Positions 20,132-31,165 of a DNA stretch of 64,000 nucleotides are shown here, one piece after another. The position numbers and the translations under genes are program-made. Origin of the DNA: Ooceraea biroi (lineage: Eukaryota > Arthropoda > Insecta > Hymenoptera > Formicidae); contig NC_039511.1 in the NCBI RefSeq assembly GCF_003672135.1, positions 7,032,464-7,096,463 of the forward strand. The letters are read 5' to 3'. Positions within the stretch are counted from its first letter, which is position 1, and each line of letters starts with the position of its first letter. Under the pieces are notes generated by a model. It saw only the letters and a program-made list of their open reading frames with translations, did no database searches and was not told where the DNA came from.

Positions 20132-20433
20132 TATATTAAGAAACTTACGTATAGTAGTACTTACAGTAGTCACAAAATATCATTATTATAACAAAAAAAG
20201 AAATAAAAAGAACACATTTTCTTATATGTTTTGATATAATCTAAATCATAATTGCTATATTTTCTGGTATTGTTTTTTAACTTTAATTCAACATTTAATA
20301 TTATATAATCTAATTTAACTTTTTTGTGTTTATTTTTTATATATAATTTCTTTAGAATCATTGTTATTTATATATATATTATTTATATTTGTTTACATAT
20401 TTTTATGTAAGTATGTATGTTTGCTGAATAGAT

Positions 20434-21366
20434 TCAATAAGATATTGAAGTATCCAATTTTTTCTTACGACAATATCGCCGCCACTGATACTCAACACAA
20501 TGGTCAGCAAAGTTGTCATAAGAAATAGTTCTTTCACGGAAGAATTGCCGCATAGGTCTCCACATCGATTCAATACGTTGAGTATGGATGCCTTCAGGAC
20601 TCACAAATTCCTTCGAATGATTTATTATTTCATGATGGTAACCAATCTCAGAGAGTTTTTTATATGCCTTCCACTGATCTGTTCGGATGAGTGTATTTGG
20701 AGCAACATGGCGTTGAATCAGAGGAAGCAATGTTTCTGCACTTCGCTGATTGTCAGGACATACTTCAAGGCGAAAGTCTTCGCTTCCATCTTCAATCATG
20801 CCCAGAAGCCAGTGACCGTCTATTTGACGACCACGATGGTATTTGCGGCGACTGAATTTAGCTTCATCAATTTGAACAACGCGTCCTGGTCCACCGATAA
20901 AACCTCTAGCATCTTGACCTATCAAAAAACGGTCTAAGATCAGCTCCCGACAATAATTATACCAGTCTGCAATAGTTGCTGATGATACTGTTGCATTCGG
21001 TCGCCATGTTTCGTCTTTTACATCATGGTATGATAGTTTTCGGCTCCAACAATACATTAATCGAATTGCTGTTTCGATATTTATATGGTGACCTTCGAAT
21101 CAGGTACCATAGGCTGAGCTTCGTTCTTCACCAGAAATTATCCGACTACTGGTTTGTTTTCGTTTCGGACATCGAAACTGTCCAAAACCAAAACGACTTT
21201 CGTCGAAAATCATCACTATCCGATGGGTCCAGCACATCATATGGCTTCGCAAAAGTCCACAAGATTGAGCCCAATTGATCGCCGATTTTCGTCGAGTGTC
21301 ATCATCATCGCCACTAAAAATTTGCTTTAATCGAGCCCAGGACCAGCGTTTATTTGCTTCAGCCAT
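20434..21366 (-). pseudogene. Merlin/IS1595-type (ISXO2-like) transposase, one in-frame stop
   Basis: About 310 codons in one frame from the ATG at 21366 to the stop at 20434, with a single TGA at 21100-21102. Catalytic segments are Val-Gln-Ile-Asp-Glu-Ala-Lys-Phe, Thr-Asp-Gln-Trp-Lys-Ala-Tyr and His-Thr-Gln-Arg-Ile-Glu-Ser-Met-Trp, giving the DDE triad. The N-terminal region recognises element ends in relatives. Apart from the stop it looks complete. Confidence 0.85.
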
Positions 21367-21719
21367 CCTAGTTGTGATAATTCAATAGCAATTAGCCTTT
21401 TACAAATATTGCTAAGAATATAATCCCTTAATCAACATTTTTTAACAGTTTGATACAAAAAATAATTTAAAAACTCAAGTTTCTTAACCTAAATAATCAA
21501 GTACTGTATATCATGACAGACTAGAGTAATATAGATCTCGTTTGGGGCCGTAAGCATGAGGGGGGAAGGCGGGAAGATATGGACTTTGGGCAAGACTACA
21601 ATTTCCGGAGCGCCAAGTTTTGACCGTGGATTCCTCATTTACAGATCATTACAAACAAAACTTGAAGAGTGGTGAAAGTGGCTATCTGGTTTAGTTTAGT
21701 AGATATGGAGGTTTTTAGT

Positions 21720-21865
21720 TACCCCGCCAGAACCAGTGGAACACATTTCACACAGATTTTGATTACTTGGTACACGGCACGGATTCCGGCGGGGGGAGGA
21801 GCGAAGCCCCTCCCTCCCCGCCCTCCCGCGAAGCGGGCTGAAAACCGAGCATATATGTCCGGGGC
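21720..21865. repeat. GC-rich hairpin-prone repeat
   Basis: It contains GCGAAGCCCC, runs of C and G, and CCCGCGAAGCGGGCTGA, inside AT-rich DNA. A related copy occurs at 51560-51790. No coding function is evident. The flanking ACCAGTG...TGGTACACGGCA segments are shared by both copies. Confidence 0.6.
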
Positions 21866-23059
21866 TCCAATTTCAGAAAATATAACCGGTAATTATATAC
21901 ATAAGGAGAAATAAGTTTCGAAAATATAGTAGTTATTTTTGAATATGAACGAACAAAATTTATTTAAAGCAGTGAATCATTAATATATAGAACAGTTTGT
22001 TTATAAATACAAAGTATTCTTTATTTTAACCAAAAACATAAAACAGGTAAATACAAATTATTTTCTGCTTTAATCGAAATTAAAGACTTTTTCGAAACTA
22101 CTTTAATCGAAAATGAACAAACAATGACCGACGGGAAAGGTCAATGACCTTGACCTTGTTAGGGGCCAAGGTCAATGTTAAGGTCAGTCGGAGGTCGAAT
22201 ATTTACCTTATTTTTTATATAAAACTGTTAAAAAATGTTGATTACGGCGAATAATTCAAATTTCTCGGAAACTAGACATTTCCGCAACTTCGCACTTCGG
22301 TTTTCGACAACATTCAGTTAGCACAACGTACCTGTAAAATTTCATCAAAATCGAAGGGAGGTGGTATACTAAAGTCTTACCAAATATATAATTACTAAAT
22401 AAATATATGACATTATTTATATAAATGACATTTATTAATAAACATTGTAGGATGCAACGTGGTTGTCATTAGCAAATATTGAAGAATGTAATAGTAACGT
22501 CAGAGATGCTCAAAGGCAAAGAGAAACATTATGCGAATATTTTGTTTCTCCAGCTGGAGAATTGGAGTGGCAATACGACTTCATCCGTAGAGGCGTACAT
22601 GCAGACAGATAAAATAAGTGCAAATGTAAATAGTTCTTTATATTATAGTATTTTATTAATAAGTTTAACAAGTTTTTATTAATAAGTATTAAGTAATAAG
22701 TATTAATAAGTATTTTATTAATAAGTTTAGTTTAAATAAAACGGTTATATGTACATGACAAAGTTTTATTAAAATTATAAAACTATAAATGTGTTATTTT
22801 TAATTAAAGTACATTAAAGACAGGTACATAAATACAACATGAATTCTTCTAACCATAATTATGATATTCCTAATGAAAAACCAAAATTTATTCTTGACAT
22901 TATATTTATAACAATAAGTATTGTAAAAAGAAATTCTTTTCTTAAATATAATAACTTTTGTGATAAATATATTAATTTCAATGATACTTCAGTATCGCCA
23001 GAAAAATTGAATAGACAAAAATTAATTATAGTTGACCAAACTGGCAGTTTATTAATGAA

Positions 23060-23103
23060 GGTAACACAACGTTTCGGCCAAAGGTTTAGGCCCTTCTCAA
23101 GTG
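23060..23103 (-). ncRNA. Hammerhead-ribozyme-like motif in the left Penelope arm
   Basis: Minus strand: CTTGAGAAG, then a stem GGCC...GGCC closed over TAAACCTTT, then GAAACGTTG. This matches the layout of the hammerhead motifs known in Penelope-like elements (core, stem II, GAAA). The first core block departs from the ideal CUGANGA, so activity is doubtful. The inverted copy is at 26156-26199. Confidence 0.4.
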
Positions 23104-23315
23104 AATATAGTCATTTTCTGAAAGGTTTTACCTTGTTACAATAACTTCTTAAAAACTAAACAATACCGCTATAATTTTTTTTCCAAATACAAAGTCAAAG
23201 AATTAAAATAAATCAACTTACTGGCTAAAAATGACCGAGAACATGTTGCTAGGATTCAAACGACGACCGAAACGAACCACGGTCAAACAACAAGTGAAGC
23301 TGACGAAAACAATTT

Positions 23316-25825
23316 TCAGACATGTATCAAGATGAAATCGTACACGGACGGAAGGCCCTCTGTATTTTTTTTCAAATTGATAGAGTTAAGGTGTCTTTTT
23401 ATATAAATCATCTCTGCTATTTCTCTTTTTCTATTGTTTTTCTCCTGGTGCAAAATTTTTGTGTTTGTCCAGTCAAACTCATGTTCATTCTCTACTCTAT
23501 GTTTACTAACTACATTGTAATTATTAACATCCTTTTTAATATTTGACTTGTGTTCCTTTATACGCGTTTCGAGACACCTTTTCGTCTGTCCAATATAACA
23601 ACAGTCGCAATTGGAACATTCCATTGTGTACACTACGCCTGTCTGCTTATCATCTGCCAACCTGTCTTGTCTTTACCTCGTTTAATTATACAATCAAGAC
23701 GCTTGAAAATCGTGTAAATACAGTCAACTTTGTAATGTTTCAAAGTTCTTGCAATAGTATCGCTTAGATTTGTAATATACGGAAGTGCTATCCAATTCTT
23801 ATTCACCTTTTCATCCTTCTTACCATTGTCCACGCCAATTCCATGTGTTAAAACTCGAAGTCTACGGTTGATATGTAGATTAATAAACTGTAGAGGATAG
23901 CAATTGTTACTTAAGATGGAACGTACAATTGCAATATTAGTACCATGGAAACTGACATCCGACAATAATATGGCTCGGCCTACTAGGCTTGTTACTACAC
24001 CAATCTTGTGTTTCAACGGGTGATTGGAATGAAAATTAATGTAGCGCTCTGAAAAAGTTTTCTTGCGATATCAGTCAGTAATAATTTTATCATCTCTTCC
24101 GATAACCGAAGTATCTAAGAAGTTAATAGTATTGTTAGTTTCCATTTCTATTGTAAACCTAAGACGTGGATGGTAGCTATTAAAAATTCTGAGAACATTT
24201 TGAACTTCCTCTGCGGGTAAAATTGTGAATATGTCGTCAACATATCTGTAAAAAGTATGTAACTCAAAATCTAACAGCGCAATACAATGTGTTTCCAAGT
24301 CGTCTAACACTATATCTGCCAATATGGGTGAAAGCGGAGAGGATCTCCCATAGGATCCCATAGGACTTCCAAAAATCTGTTCATAGAATTTGCCATCAAA
24401 CGTAAAACTCGTAGAACTAAGTATCACGTCAACAGCATATAAGAACTAATCTAAGCTGAACTTTGTAAACTGACTAATATAATGCCATCTACTACGTATT
24501 CCTTTCATCACTAAATCTTTCGGTATGTTCGGGAACAGGGACACCACGTCTAAAGAAACTAAAACTTGATTGTTGCTAACCTTTAAATCCTTTATTTTTC
24601 TGACAAAGGTCCAGCTGTCTTTTATATGTGATTTTGGTTTCGGAATAAAGTCACTCAATATTTTCAGTAAGTATTGTACTGTATTATAAGTGGGGGCTCC
24701 TATGGAAGAAACAATGATTCTCAAAGGAACACCTGATTTGTGTATTTTTGGAAGTCCGTAAGATCTAGGTAAGGTACAAGTAGTCATATGTAATTGTTTG
24801 TAAACAAACTCGTCTATGATCCCAAGATTAAGCCACGATTTAACCAAATCATTAAATCTAATCATTATTCTTCTGTTCGGATCTTTATCAAGTTTCTTAT
24901 ACGTTGTATTGTCATTAAGTAAGTCAGTCATTTTCTTAAAATAGTTCGATTTCTCCATAATAACTGTAACTTGACCTTTGTCTACCCTCCTTACCATCAA
25001 GTCCTTATTGTCTCTTAAATATTTTTTACATTTTTTAAACAATGTGGAAACATACTTGTCAACAAACTTAATGTGGTTTGTCCTTTTTAAGAAACCACTT
25101 AACACTTCCACCATAAACTTCCTTATGTCATTAATGATACTACTATGTAATTTCAAACATCTAGATTCAAAGTTCTTAATAAAATTCAAGATCACGCCTA
25201 CATAATCTGATTTATTACCATTACTGACCGGCAGCGCAAACTTGTCTCCTAGACTTAAGAAATTCAGCACTTCTTTAGGAATGGATTTGTTGCTGATATT
25301 AACAATCCAATCTTTACTATCCATGTTTAAGAAAGAAGACACTGTTGGATTCTGTCTATGTAATAATTGATTGAATTTTTTAATTAACTTAATTTTCACG
25401 TTTCTGTTGTGTCTCTTAATTTTATTATTATTAAGTGTAACAAATTTTTTCAAAAGATCGAAAGGTATAGATGAAACCAACTGTTCCTCAATATTCTTAA
25501 TTTTTGCACGTAGACATTTTAGTTTGTAATGTATATCTTTGATCTCAAGATTTAACAAAGTTCGCTGGTAACATGTTCTACAGTTATTAGATTTCCGATT
25601 TGCACATTTACTAAGAAAAACCACCGAGCAACGTTGTCCATAAATGTGGGCCGGCAAGACGTCATAACTTCGGCACCTTAGCAAAAACTTCCGTTGTTGG
25701 CATATCGTGCACATAATTAAACTGATCCTTATCCAAGACTTTAGCATCTGTGTCACTTCCATGCCATATCTCCTTGTTGTATACGTAAAAAATCCGTCGC
25801 TGGTATATAACACCATATTGAACAA
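23316..25825 (-). pseudogene. Penelope-like reverse transcriptase plus GIY-YIG endonuclease, broken
   Basis: From 25825: a basic coiled-coil-like N-terminal region, then RT with Val-Ser-Leu-Asp-Val-Val-Ser-Leu-Phe-Pro-Asn-Ile-Pro (motif A) and Tyr-Arg-Tyr-Val-Asp-Asp (motif C, near 24240). The C-terminal endonuclease reads Gly-Val-Val-Tyr-Thr-Met, two Cys pairs, then Cys-Tyr-Ile-Gly-Gln-Thr, a GIY-YIG core with the linked zinc residues. Stops in frame lie at 24446-24448 and 24071-24073, and a one-base shift near 23655 precedes the endonuclease. Each domain is otherwise well preserved. The stop is at 23316. Confidence 0.85.
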
Positions 25826-26155
25826 TAGAAAAAGAGAAATAGCAGAGATGATCTATATAAAAAGACACCTTAACTCTATCAATTTGAAAAAAAATACAGA
25901 GGGCCTTCCGTCCGTGTACGATTTCATCTTGATACATGTCTGAAAATTGTTTTCGTCAGCTTCACTTGTTGTTTGACCGTGGTTCGTTTCGGTCGTCGTT
26001 TGAATCCTAGCAACATGTTCTCGGTCATTTTTAGCCAGTAAGTTGATTTATTTTAATTCTTTGACTTTGTATTTGGAAAAAAAATTATAGCGGTATTGTT
26101 TAGTTTTTAAGAAGTTATTGTAACAAGGTAAAACCTTTCAGAAAATGACTATGTT

Positions 26156-26199
26156 CACTTGAGAAGTGCCTAAACCTTTGGCCGAAACGTTGTGTTACC
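26156..26199 (+). ncRNA. Hammerhead-ribozyme-like motif in the right Penelope arm
   Basis: Inverted copy of 23060-23103 with one or two differences (TGCC in place of GGCC in stem II). Because the arm is inverted, this copy is antisense to the RT gene. Confidence 0.35.
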
Positions 26200-26261
26200 T
26201 TCATTAATAAACTGCCAGTTTGGTCAACTATAATTAATTTTTGTCTATAAATATATTAGTT

Positions 26262-26460
26262 ACATTTTTATAATGACTACTTTATCACAGAAAAAATAAT
26301 AACTTAAATATAACTCTTGTGATAAATATTATATTAGGTACATCTTTATGATATGACTATACTTTATCACAGAATAAATAATAACTTAAATATAACTTTT
26401 GTGATAAATATATTAGTTACATCTTTATGTCTATGACTACTCTATCACAGAATAAAGAAT
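26262..26460. repeat. Three tandem AT-rich units of about 80 bp
   Basis: Units contain TTTATCACAGAATAAATAAT and TTGTGATAAATATATTAG, repeated with small changes. Part of the unit (TTTTGTGATAAATATATTA) also lies left of the Penelope element at about 22955, so the insertion split an existing array. Confidence 0.65.
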
Positions 26461-26650
26461 TAAATTAAAAAGTTAGAATTACTTTGTGTCAACAATGAAA
26501 TGATAAGTAATAAAATATTCGAAAGCATTAAACAATTGGTAAAATATGTTCAAAGGAATTACGTTGTCGGTAATGGTGTAGATACAGCATCTATCATCAT
26601 TTTTCTTCTAATATTTTTATCACACTTTGGGATATTGTAAAACTGTATTT

Positions 26651-27949
26651 TTATGAACTCCATAAATGCATCATCTGCTGTAGATGTTTTTGCTGTAGAT
26701 GTTGCTGTAGATGTGTCGAAGTTTTCATATAGTTCATAATTCTGTTACTCATATTTAAAAACGTTTGTTCTAACTCTTTAGTTTCATTCAGTCTTTTTCT
26801 TTTTAGCGTTGGAGATTGTGTTGACACTTTGCTATATATATTTTCAGCATCAATAGTTTCCTTATCTTTTGTACTTTGATTTTCTTTATTACATGAAGAA
26901 AACGTATTCATGTGGTCTGTTTTGCTTCCTGATGAACTTTCATCAAGTAAAGTGTCATCTGATTGACGTTTTGTTACATTAGTATAAGTTCTAAAACAAA
27001 TAACAATAACATGTAACAAATATTATGCTATAAACATCATTAATAAAAATTAATTATTAAATGTTTATAATATTCGACTATTTAATTTCCATCTAGGATT
27101 TACGATAGTACGATACTCAAAAACATGTATCAATTATTGAATTTGTTATTAGTCAGAAATACTATAACGATTTGCACATATTTTAGTCCACAGAGATTCA
27201 ATAGTTGCAGTCACGTTTATTCTGTTGAATCATTTTTTATGTTTGTCATACCATTGGTATACACTTAATGAGGGCCGGAATTCAGTCCGGTTGAAACGTT
27301 GTAACATCAATTTAATAAATAGCAAGTTACGTCAAAAACTCCAATCTTACTTCCTATACTTATTGACTAGCGACAAAAACACTCAATATTATTGTTATTA
27401 AATTATTAATAACTTATTTACAAGAATAAAATTACTTTCGTCTCTTGATGACTTGGTCCAAAAATGTCATCTGAGCATAAAGTGGAAATTGACGAGAAGT
27501 TGACTTTGGAGCAGCACTTCCACTTCTACACTGATTTTCTATCCTTTTTTTCTCGCGATTGTATTGCTCTCTTAATGAGATGCATCTTCTTTGGCAATAA
27601 TCAGGTGTATAAAAATCACCTATAGTGGAAATTGAAAAATACATAATTAATAAAAACATGTGATGATATGAAACATGATTGAAGAAAATTTAATTTGAAA
27701 ACTTACCTCAATTTGTTTCAATCATTATTTTAGAGATTTTATTCCACGTATTTTGTTTCATTAATGTGTCCTTACAATTACGATTTCTCTTGTCTTATAA
27801 AAATGGTCTTTCTCGATATAATTCTATAAGAAATTCATTACCACTTTTTCCTGAATCATCAATGTTTTCAAAAGAATCAGAAGAACCTTCAATATCTTGA
27901 ATTATGATTTCATTAATAAAATTATCGCAATAACTATCATGATCTGACA
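26651..27949 (-). pseudogene. Harbinger companion MADF/Myb-like DNA-binding protein
   Basis: Exon 1 starts at 27949 (27977 possible) with an acidic segment, then Phe-Leu-Ile-Glu-Leu-Tyr-Arg-Glu-Arg-Pro-Phe-Leu, the start of a MADF domain. A TAA at 27795-27797 stands where a Tyr codon is expected, and the MADF frame continues past it to about 27708. Exon 2 (about 27622-27432) holds Arg-Glu-Gln-Tyr-Asn-Arg-Glu-Lys. Exon 3 (about 26990-26651) holds a Ser/Thr/Lys-rich tail. In this superfamily the second protein carries the transposase to DNA. Transcription converges on the transposase gene. Confidence 0.7.
27262..27306 (+). ncRNA. Second hammerhead-like motif, in a short Penelope-related remnant
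   Basis: CTTAATGAG precedes a 7-bp stem (GGCCGGA...TCCGGTT) and GAAACGTTGTAAC. The downstream TTAATAAATAGCAAGTT parallels the segment after the Penelope motif, so 27240-27340 is probably the end of another Penelope-like copy. The core is close to CUGAUGAG with a small insertion or substitution. Confidence 0.4.
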
Positions 27950-28393
27950 TGATGACTTTATGCAATCTTTTTCGCACAGCAATCTAAAACAAAATGCAGA
28001 CATTAACAGGACAAAAAACGAAAAACGATCTTTTAAACAGTCATACAAAGAAAAATTGCAGCTAACCTAAAATGATCATTGATTATCATTTACCCAAATA
28101 GATAGGCACAAAAACAGATCATTCAGAATAAACGTAATAAAAATCTCATTTACTTTTATCAATTAAACAATTAACTTTGTTTTATTAAATAGAATTATTC
28201 TTAATTTATTTAGAAAATATCAATGTACTTACTTTCGGTTAAGAAGCTAAGTATATTTTTTACGTTAGTTATTTTTTAAGTATATTTTTTACGTTTTTAT
28301 ACGACACAGGAATAATACGTCAAAGCTTGTGCGTTACTTACGTCTACGACTACGACTGTCGTAGATCGCTACGCCATGTTTGTGCTTTGGCCC

Positions 28394-28507
28394 TATATTT
28401 CATACAGTCGTATTTATCGCGATTCTTTGCGATTGATTATATCTCTGGCATAAAAGTTTACACAGTTTATACGATTCTCCTCTCTTCTCACCACTTTCCA
28501 CAGTATA
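28394..28507. repeat. 114-bp direct repeat, right copy
   Basis: Same orientation as 12533-12646. It starts at the first base after the right Harbinger terminus and ends just before the CAGGGTGTCC terminus of the next element. Confidence 0.8.
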
Positions 28508-28905
28508 CAGGGTGTCCCATTTTAAAGTTTCCCCTAAAATATTTCAGAAACATTGAGTTAAATCGAAAAATGTTTCAAACAAAAGTTTTGTGACTTCGAG
28601 GGAGACATAAGACGGTACTATTGGTTTGACCTTGGGTGGCGTTGTCAAAGTCATATGGAGTTCAACTTTGTTTTTTTAAACGGAACCCCATACTTTTTAT
28701 TCCAGATTCTGAATCTTCGTCGAAAAGTAAGTAACTTTTGTCCGAAACATTGTTTTTAAAAACGCCCTCCTTATCCCGAAAACTGAGGTTCAACCTTTAG
28801 CGGACCAATTATAATACTCGCTTTATAACAGACACTGAAGGTTGTTTTTAGTATTTTACTGTTTACCATCAGCATGTGCGTGCGTGCGTATGCGTGTGTT
28901 CTACA
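28508..28905. mobile_element. Orphan terminal region of a DUF4817-type transposon
   Basis: It begins CAGGGTGTCCCATTTTAAA like the element at 38486 and shares with it the inner blocks AAAAATGTTTCAAACAAAAG, GACATAAGACGG and TTTGACCTTG. No transposase and no partner terminus were found to the right before 30234. Confidence 0.65.
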
Positions 28906-29052
28906 TCCAGCCAACTAAGGCAAGATCGATCACAGATCCGGCCAGTTAAGGTAAGATCGATCACTGATCCAGCCAGTTAAGGCAAGATCGTGCTCTGATC
29001 CAGCCAGTTAAGGCAAGATCGTGCTCTGATCCAGCCAGTTAAGGCAAGATCA
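28906..29052. repeat. 30-bp minisatellite, about five units
   Basis: Unit: GATCCAGCCAGTTAAGGCAA plus a variable GATCGTGCTCT part. Related units occur at 38866-38930 and 53367-53450, each time next to DUF4817-type element sequence, so the array is part of the transposon. Confidence 0.8.
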
Positions 29053-30233
29053 TGCCGTTTTGTTTTCAATTAAGGCCAAGTAAGGTAGTCGTAAATTAGT
29101 TTTGTAGGTCGTCTCTCTGCTCATCTGATGAGATTTATTAAACATATGCAGCAGGTCCTTGAAATAATTGTATTCATATATTCAAATCATTTAAAATAAT
29201 ATATTCAAATCATTTTAAATAATATATCTTTAGGTTTTATCAATTTTCAATTATCATTGTAATATATGTATTTACTGCCTGTTACTCTTTAATCATGTAA
29301 CTCACCTTTGTATTGGCTTCTTGTTAATAATTATGTTAGTATTTAGCCTATAATATTTCCTCATATTCTACTTTTCCTTATTATATAATAAATACGTAAA
29401 TAGTATTAATTGAAAATTATTAATAAGTTTTCACAGCGTGATTGTTAAGATAAGTCTTTTCAAATGCTACTGGTGAATAATATTAATTGGTATGTATGTA
29501 CACTCGTCCAGTTAGGGAATTTTACGTTTGGTTATATAGTTAGACGAGTGGTGGTGTTGTGTGTAATTTTATGTTACTAAGCCTGTTTTGGTTGTTCGTT
29601 TGTCGTTTTATTCGAGTACGTTACTTTTCTTTGTAAGAGAGACTTTTGTATAAGTAAAGCAAAGTTGAGCTATACGACGTTTTCTTTATATTGTGTTTTC
29701 CACATTACTAATAATAAAGCCAACAGTGATTACTCAAATTCTACCAATAATTAAACATTTTGACACTTTTAATGACTTTCTCCGGTTTCATTAAATAAAT
29801 TGCAATAATGTTAGTGGGTTAATTTAATTTGATTGAATAAACTTTTTCACTTCTCTCTTTTTTTATAAATTCAAGTCCCTAGTCTGGGTGATCTCATTCT
29901 TTTGGGTGAATAACAGGTAAGAATTTTATCATTTTCATTATGCAAAGATGTAATTATACTGTTTCTGGACTTAACCATTATTTGATATTCGCTATGGATT
30001 ATTCTCTCTCAATATTTAAATCTATTACGATATTCTTAATTGCTCTCTGGTACTTTCCTTTATTTTCTTTCTTTATCTCCTTTTTTTATTGTTCTGTTTT
30101 CAGGTGGAAGATCCTTATAAGGACAATATGGAATTAATCAAAATTTAATAGGTGAGGATTTATGGATGGATGAGCTTTCTACTCTAAAGAATAATATCAC
30201 TTCATTAAGGTAAGTACGTTTGTCATGTATATA
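29053..30233. other. AT-rich stretch, no gene recognised
   Basis: No supported coding region is visible. GT-like and polypyrimidine-AG-like splice signals occur near 29915 and 30103, but the sequence between them encodes nothing I recognise. Confidence 0.4.
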
Positions 30234-31048
30234 CAGGGTGAGTCTTAATGACTGTCTCATTCTTTTACCACGAGAGATGGATTACCGACTGCAACTCTGC
30301 TTAACTGGCCGGCACATAGATGGCAGCTGCGTGGATCGACCGTGATGTACAGGCAAGTTAAAACTATATTCAGATTACAGATATCGCACGGAAAAAAATA
30401 ATTTAGATGCACAAAGTATATTTTATGCTGTTTTAAGTAAATTTTGTAAAGTTATTGTATGAATAGCAATACCATTTGTTAAGAATACTAATGTTATTGA
30501 AAAATAATTTCGTTAAATTAGCAAAAAGTGTTTACTGTAAAACTAAAATGAACTATAAAAATTAAATAATTTCTGTTCTACGCTCTGCTGTAATGTTGAA
30601 TAATTTTATGAAGTTATAATATTATATTATTTTATAATAGAGAAATTTGTCGTTATTGCATCAAATATGCAACATTAGTAACAACAGCAGTTTCATTGCA
30701 ACAGTAAAATTTTTTTTTTTTCGTGCGTATTATTGAAACTATACATAAAATAAATAAAATAAAATGTGGCGTACATAAAATCAGTGATGCCATGTGATTT
30801 CATGCAAATTGTTCTCTCGCCCGAGCGAGACTGAGACAGTATGTTCCGAAATGCACGAAATCAGGCATCACTGTAAATATGAACATAAAAAATTAACACA
30901 AAAATAAAAAATGTTTGCATGCTGTTATAACTTTACTTACGGTGGACTTCCACATCACCCTTGAGGTTCCACTAATGGCGCGTTAGTTTTTTTTAAGTGG
31001 ACCTTCACCTCGAACCATATATTGTATTACACATACACAGTTTTCCTG

Positions 31049-31165
31049 ACGAAAATAAAAATCGGAGAATAAGTCTAATGTAAAGAAAGAATGATAGAAG
31101 TTTCGTTTATGTTTCTATCATTCTTTTTTTACATTCCAGTTCTGATTTTTATTTTCGTTAATGTT
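31049..31165. repeat. Short inverted repeat (possible MITE)
   Basis: ACGAAAATAAAAATC near 31050 pairs with GATTTTTATTTTCGT near 31150, with AAAGAATGATAGAA and its complement inside. It lies just inside the left long terminal repeat of element B. No TSD was established. Confidence 0.45.

Larger units (their letters stand above)
18368..22381. mobile_element. Merlin transposon (4.0 kb) holding a mariner
   Basis: Both ends share ACTTTAGTATACCACC a few bases in, and inverted similarity continues for about 130 bp (18374-18500 against 22250-22381). AAATATAT occurs at 18360-18367 and 22382-22389 as an 8-bp TSD, as expected for Merlin, whose transposase lies inside. The element sits in intron 3 of the Harbinger transposase. 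Confidence 0.8.
13225..22612 (+). pseudogene. PIF/Harbinger DDE transposase, four exons, split by hAT and Merlin insertions
   Basis: Exon 1 is 13225-13351 resumed at 17113-17324, with the hAT and its duplicated 8 bp between. A one-base shift near 17275 breaks the frame. Exon 2 (17471-17822) holds the first Asp in Gly-Ser-Phe-Asp-Gly-Lys-His and the second in Val-Asp-Val-Gly-Ala-Tyr. Exon 3 (17901-18331) holds the Glu in Arg-Thr-Val-Glu-Ser-Ala-Phe. Exon 4 (22451-22612) carries the typical C-terminal Tyr-Phe-Val-Ser-Pro-Ala-Gly-Glu segment. The introns have GT...AG ends. The last intron contains the Merlin element. Excising the hAT with one TSD copy restores reading across the gap. Confidence 0.8.
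23012..26247 (-). mobile_element. Penelope-like element with inverted terminal copies
   Basis: The segments 23012-about 23410 and about 25838-26247 are near-identical in inverted orientation, including the last about 40 codons of the endonuclease. Between them is a minus-strand gene with Penelope-type reverse transcriptase and GIY-YIG endonuclease. Partial, oddly oriented end duplications (pseudo-LTRs) are typical of Penelope-like elements. It is inserted between the two Harbinger genes. Confidence 0.8.
12648..28393. mobile_element. PIF/Harbinger transposon (15.7 kb with nested insertions)
   Basis: Inverted termini start GGGCCAAAGCACAAACATGG at 12648 and end as their reverse complement at 28393. 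The inverted similarity extends about 340 bp inward on each side. TAT flanks both ends (12645-12647 and 28394-28396), the 3-bp TSD of this superfamily. It encodes the two expected proteins, a DDE transposase on plus and a MADF-domain protein on minus. Without the hAT, Merlin and Penelope insertions it would be about 4.7 kb, a normal size. Confidence 0.85.

Noticed and set aside
22839..23144. 101-residue frame between Harbinger and Penelope sequence
   Set aside because: It crosses the Penelope boundary and has AT-driven composition; chance ORF.
28906..29052. 30-bp repeats considered as a CRISPR array
   Set aside because: No spacers; each unit runs into the next, and the array recurs with DUF4817 transposons.
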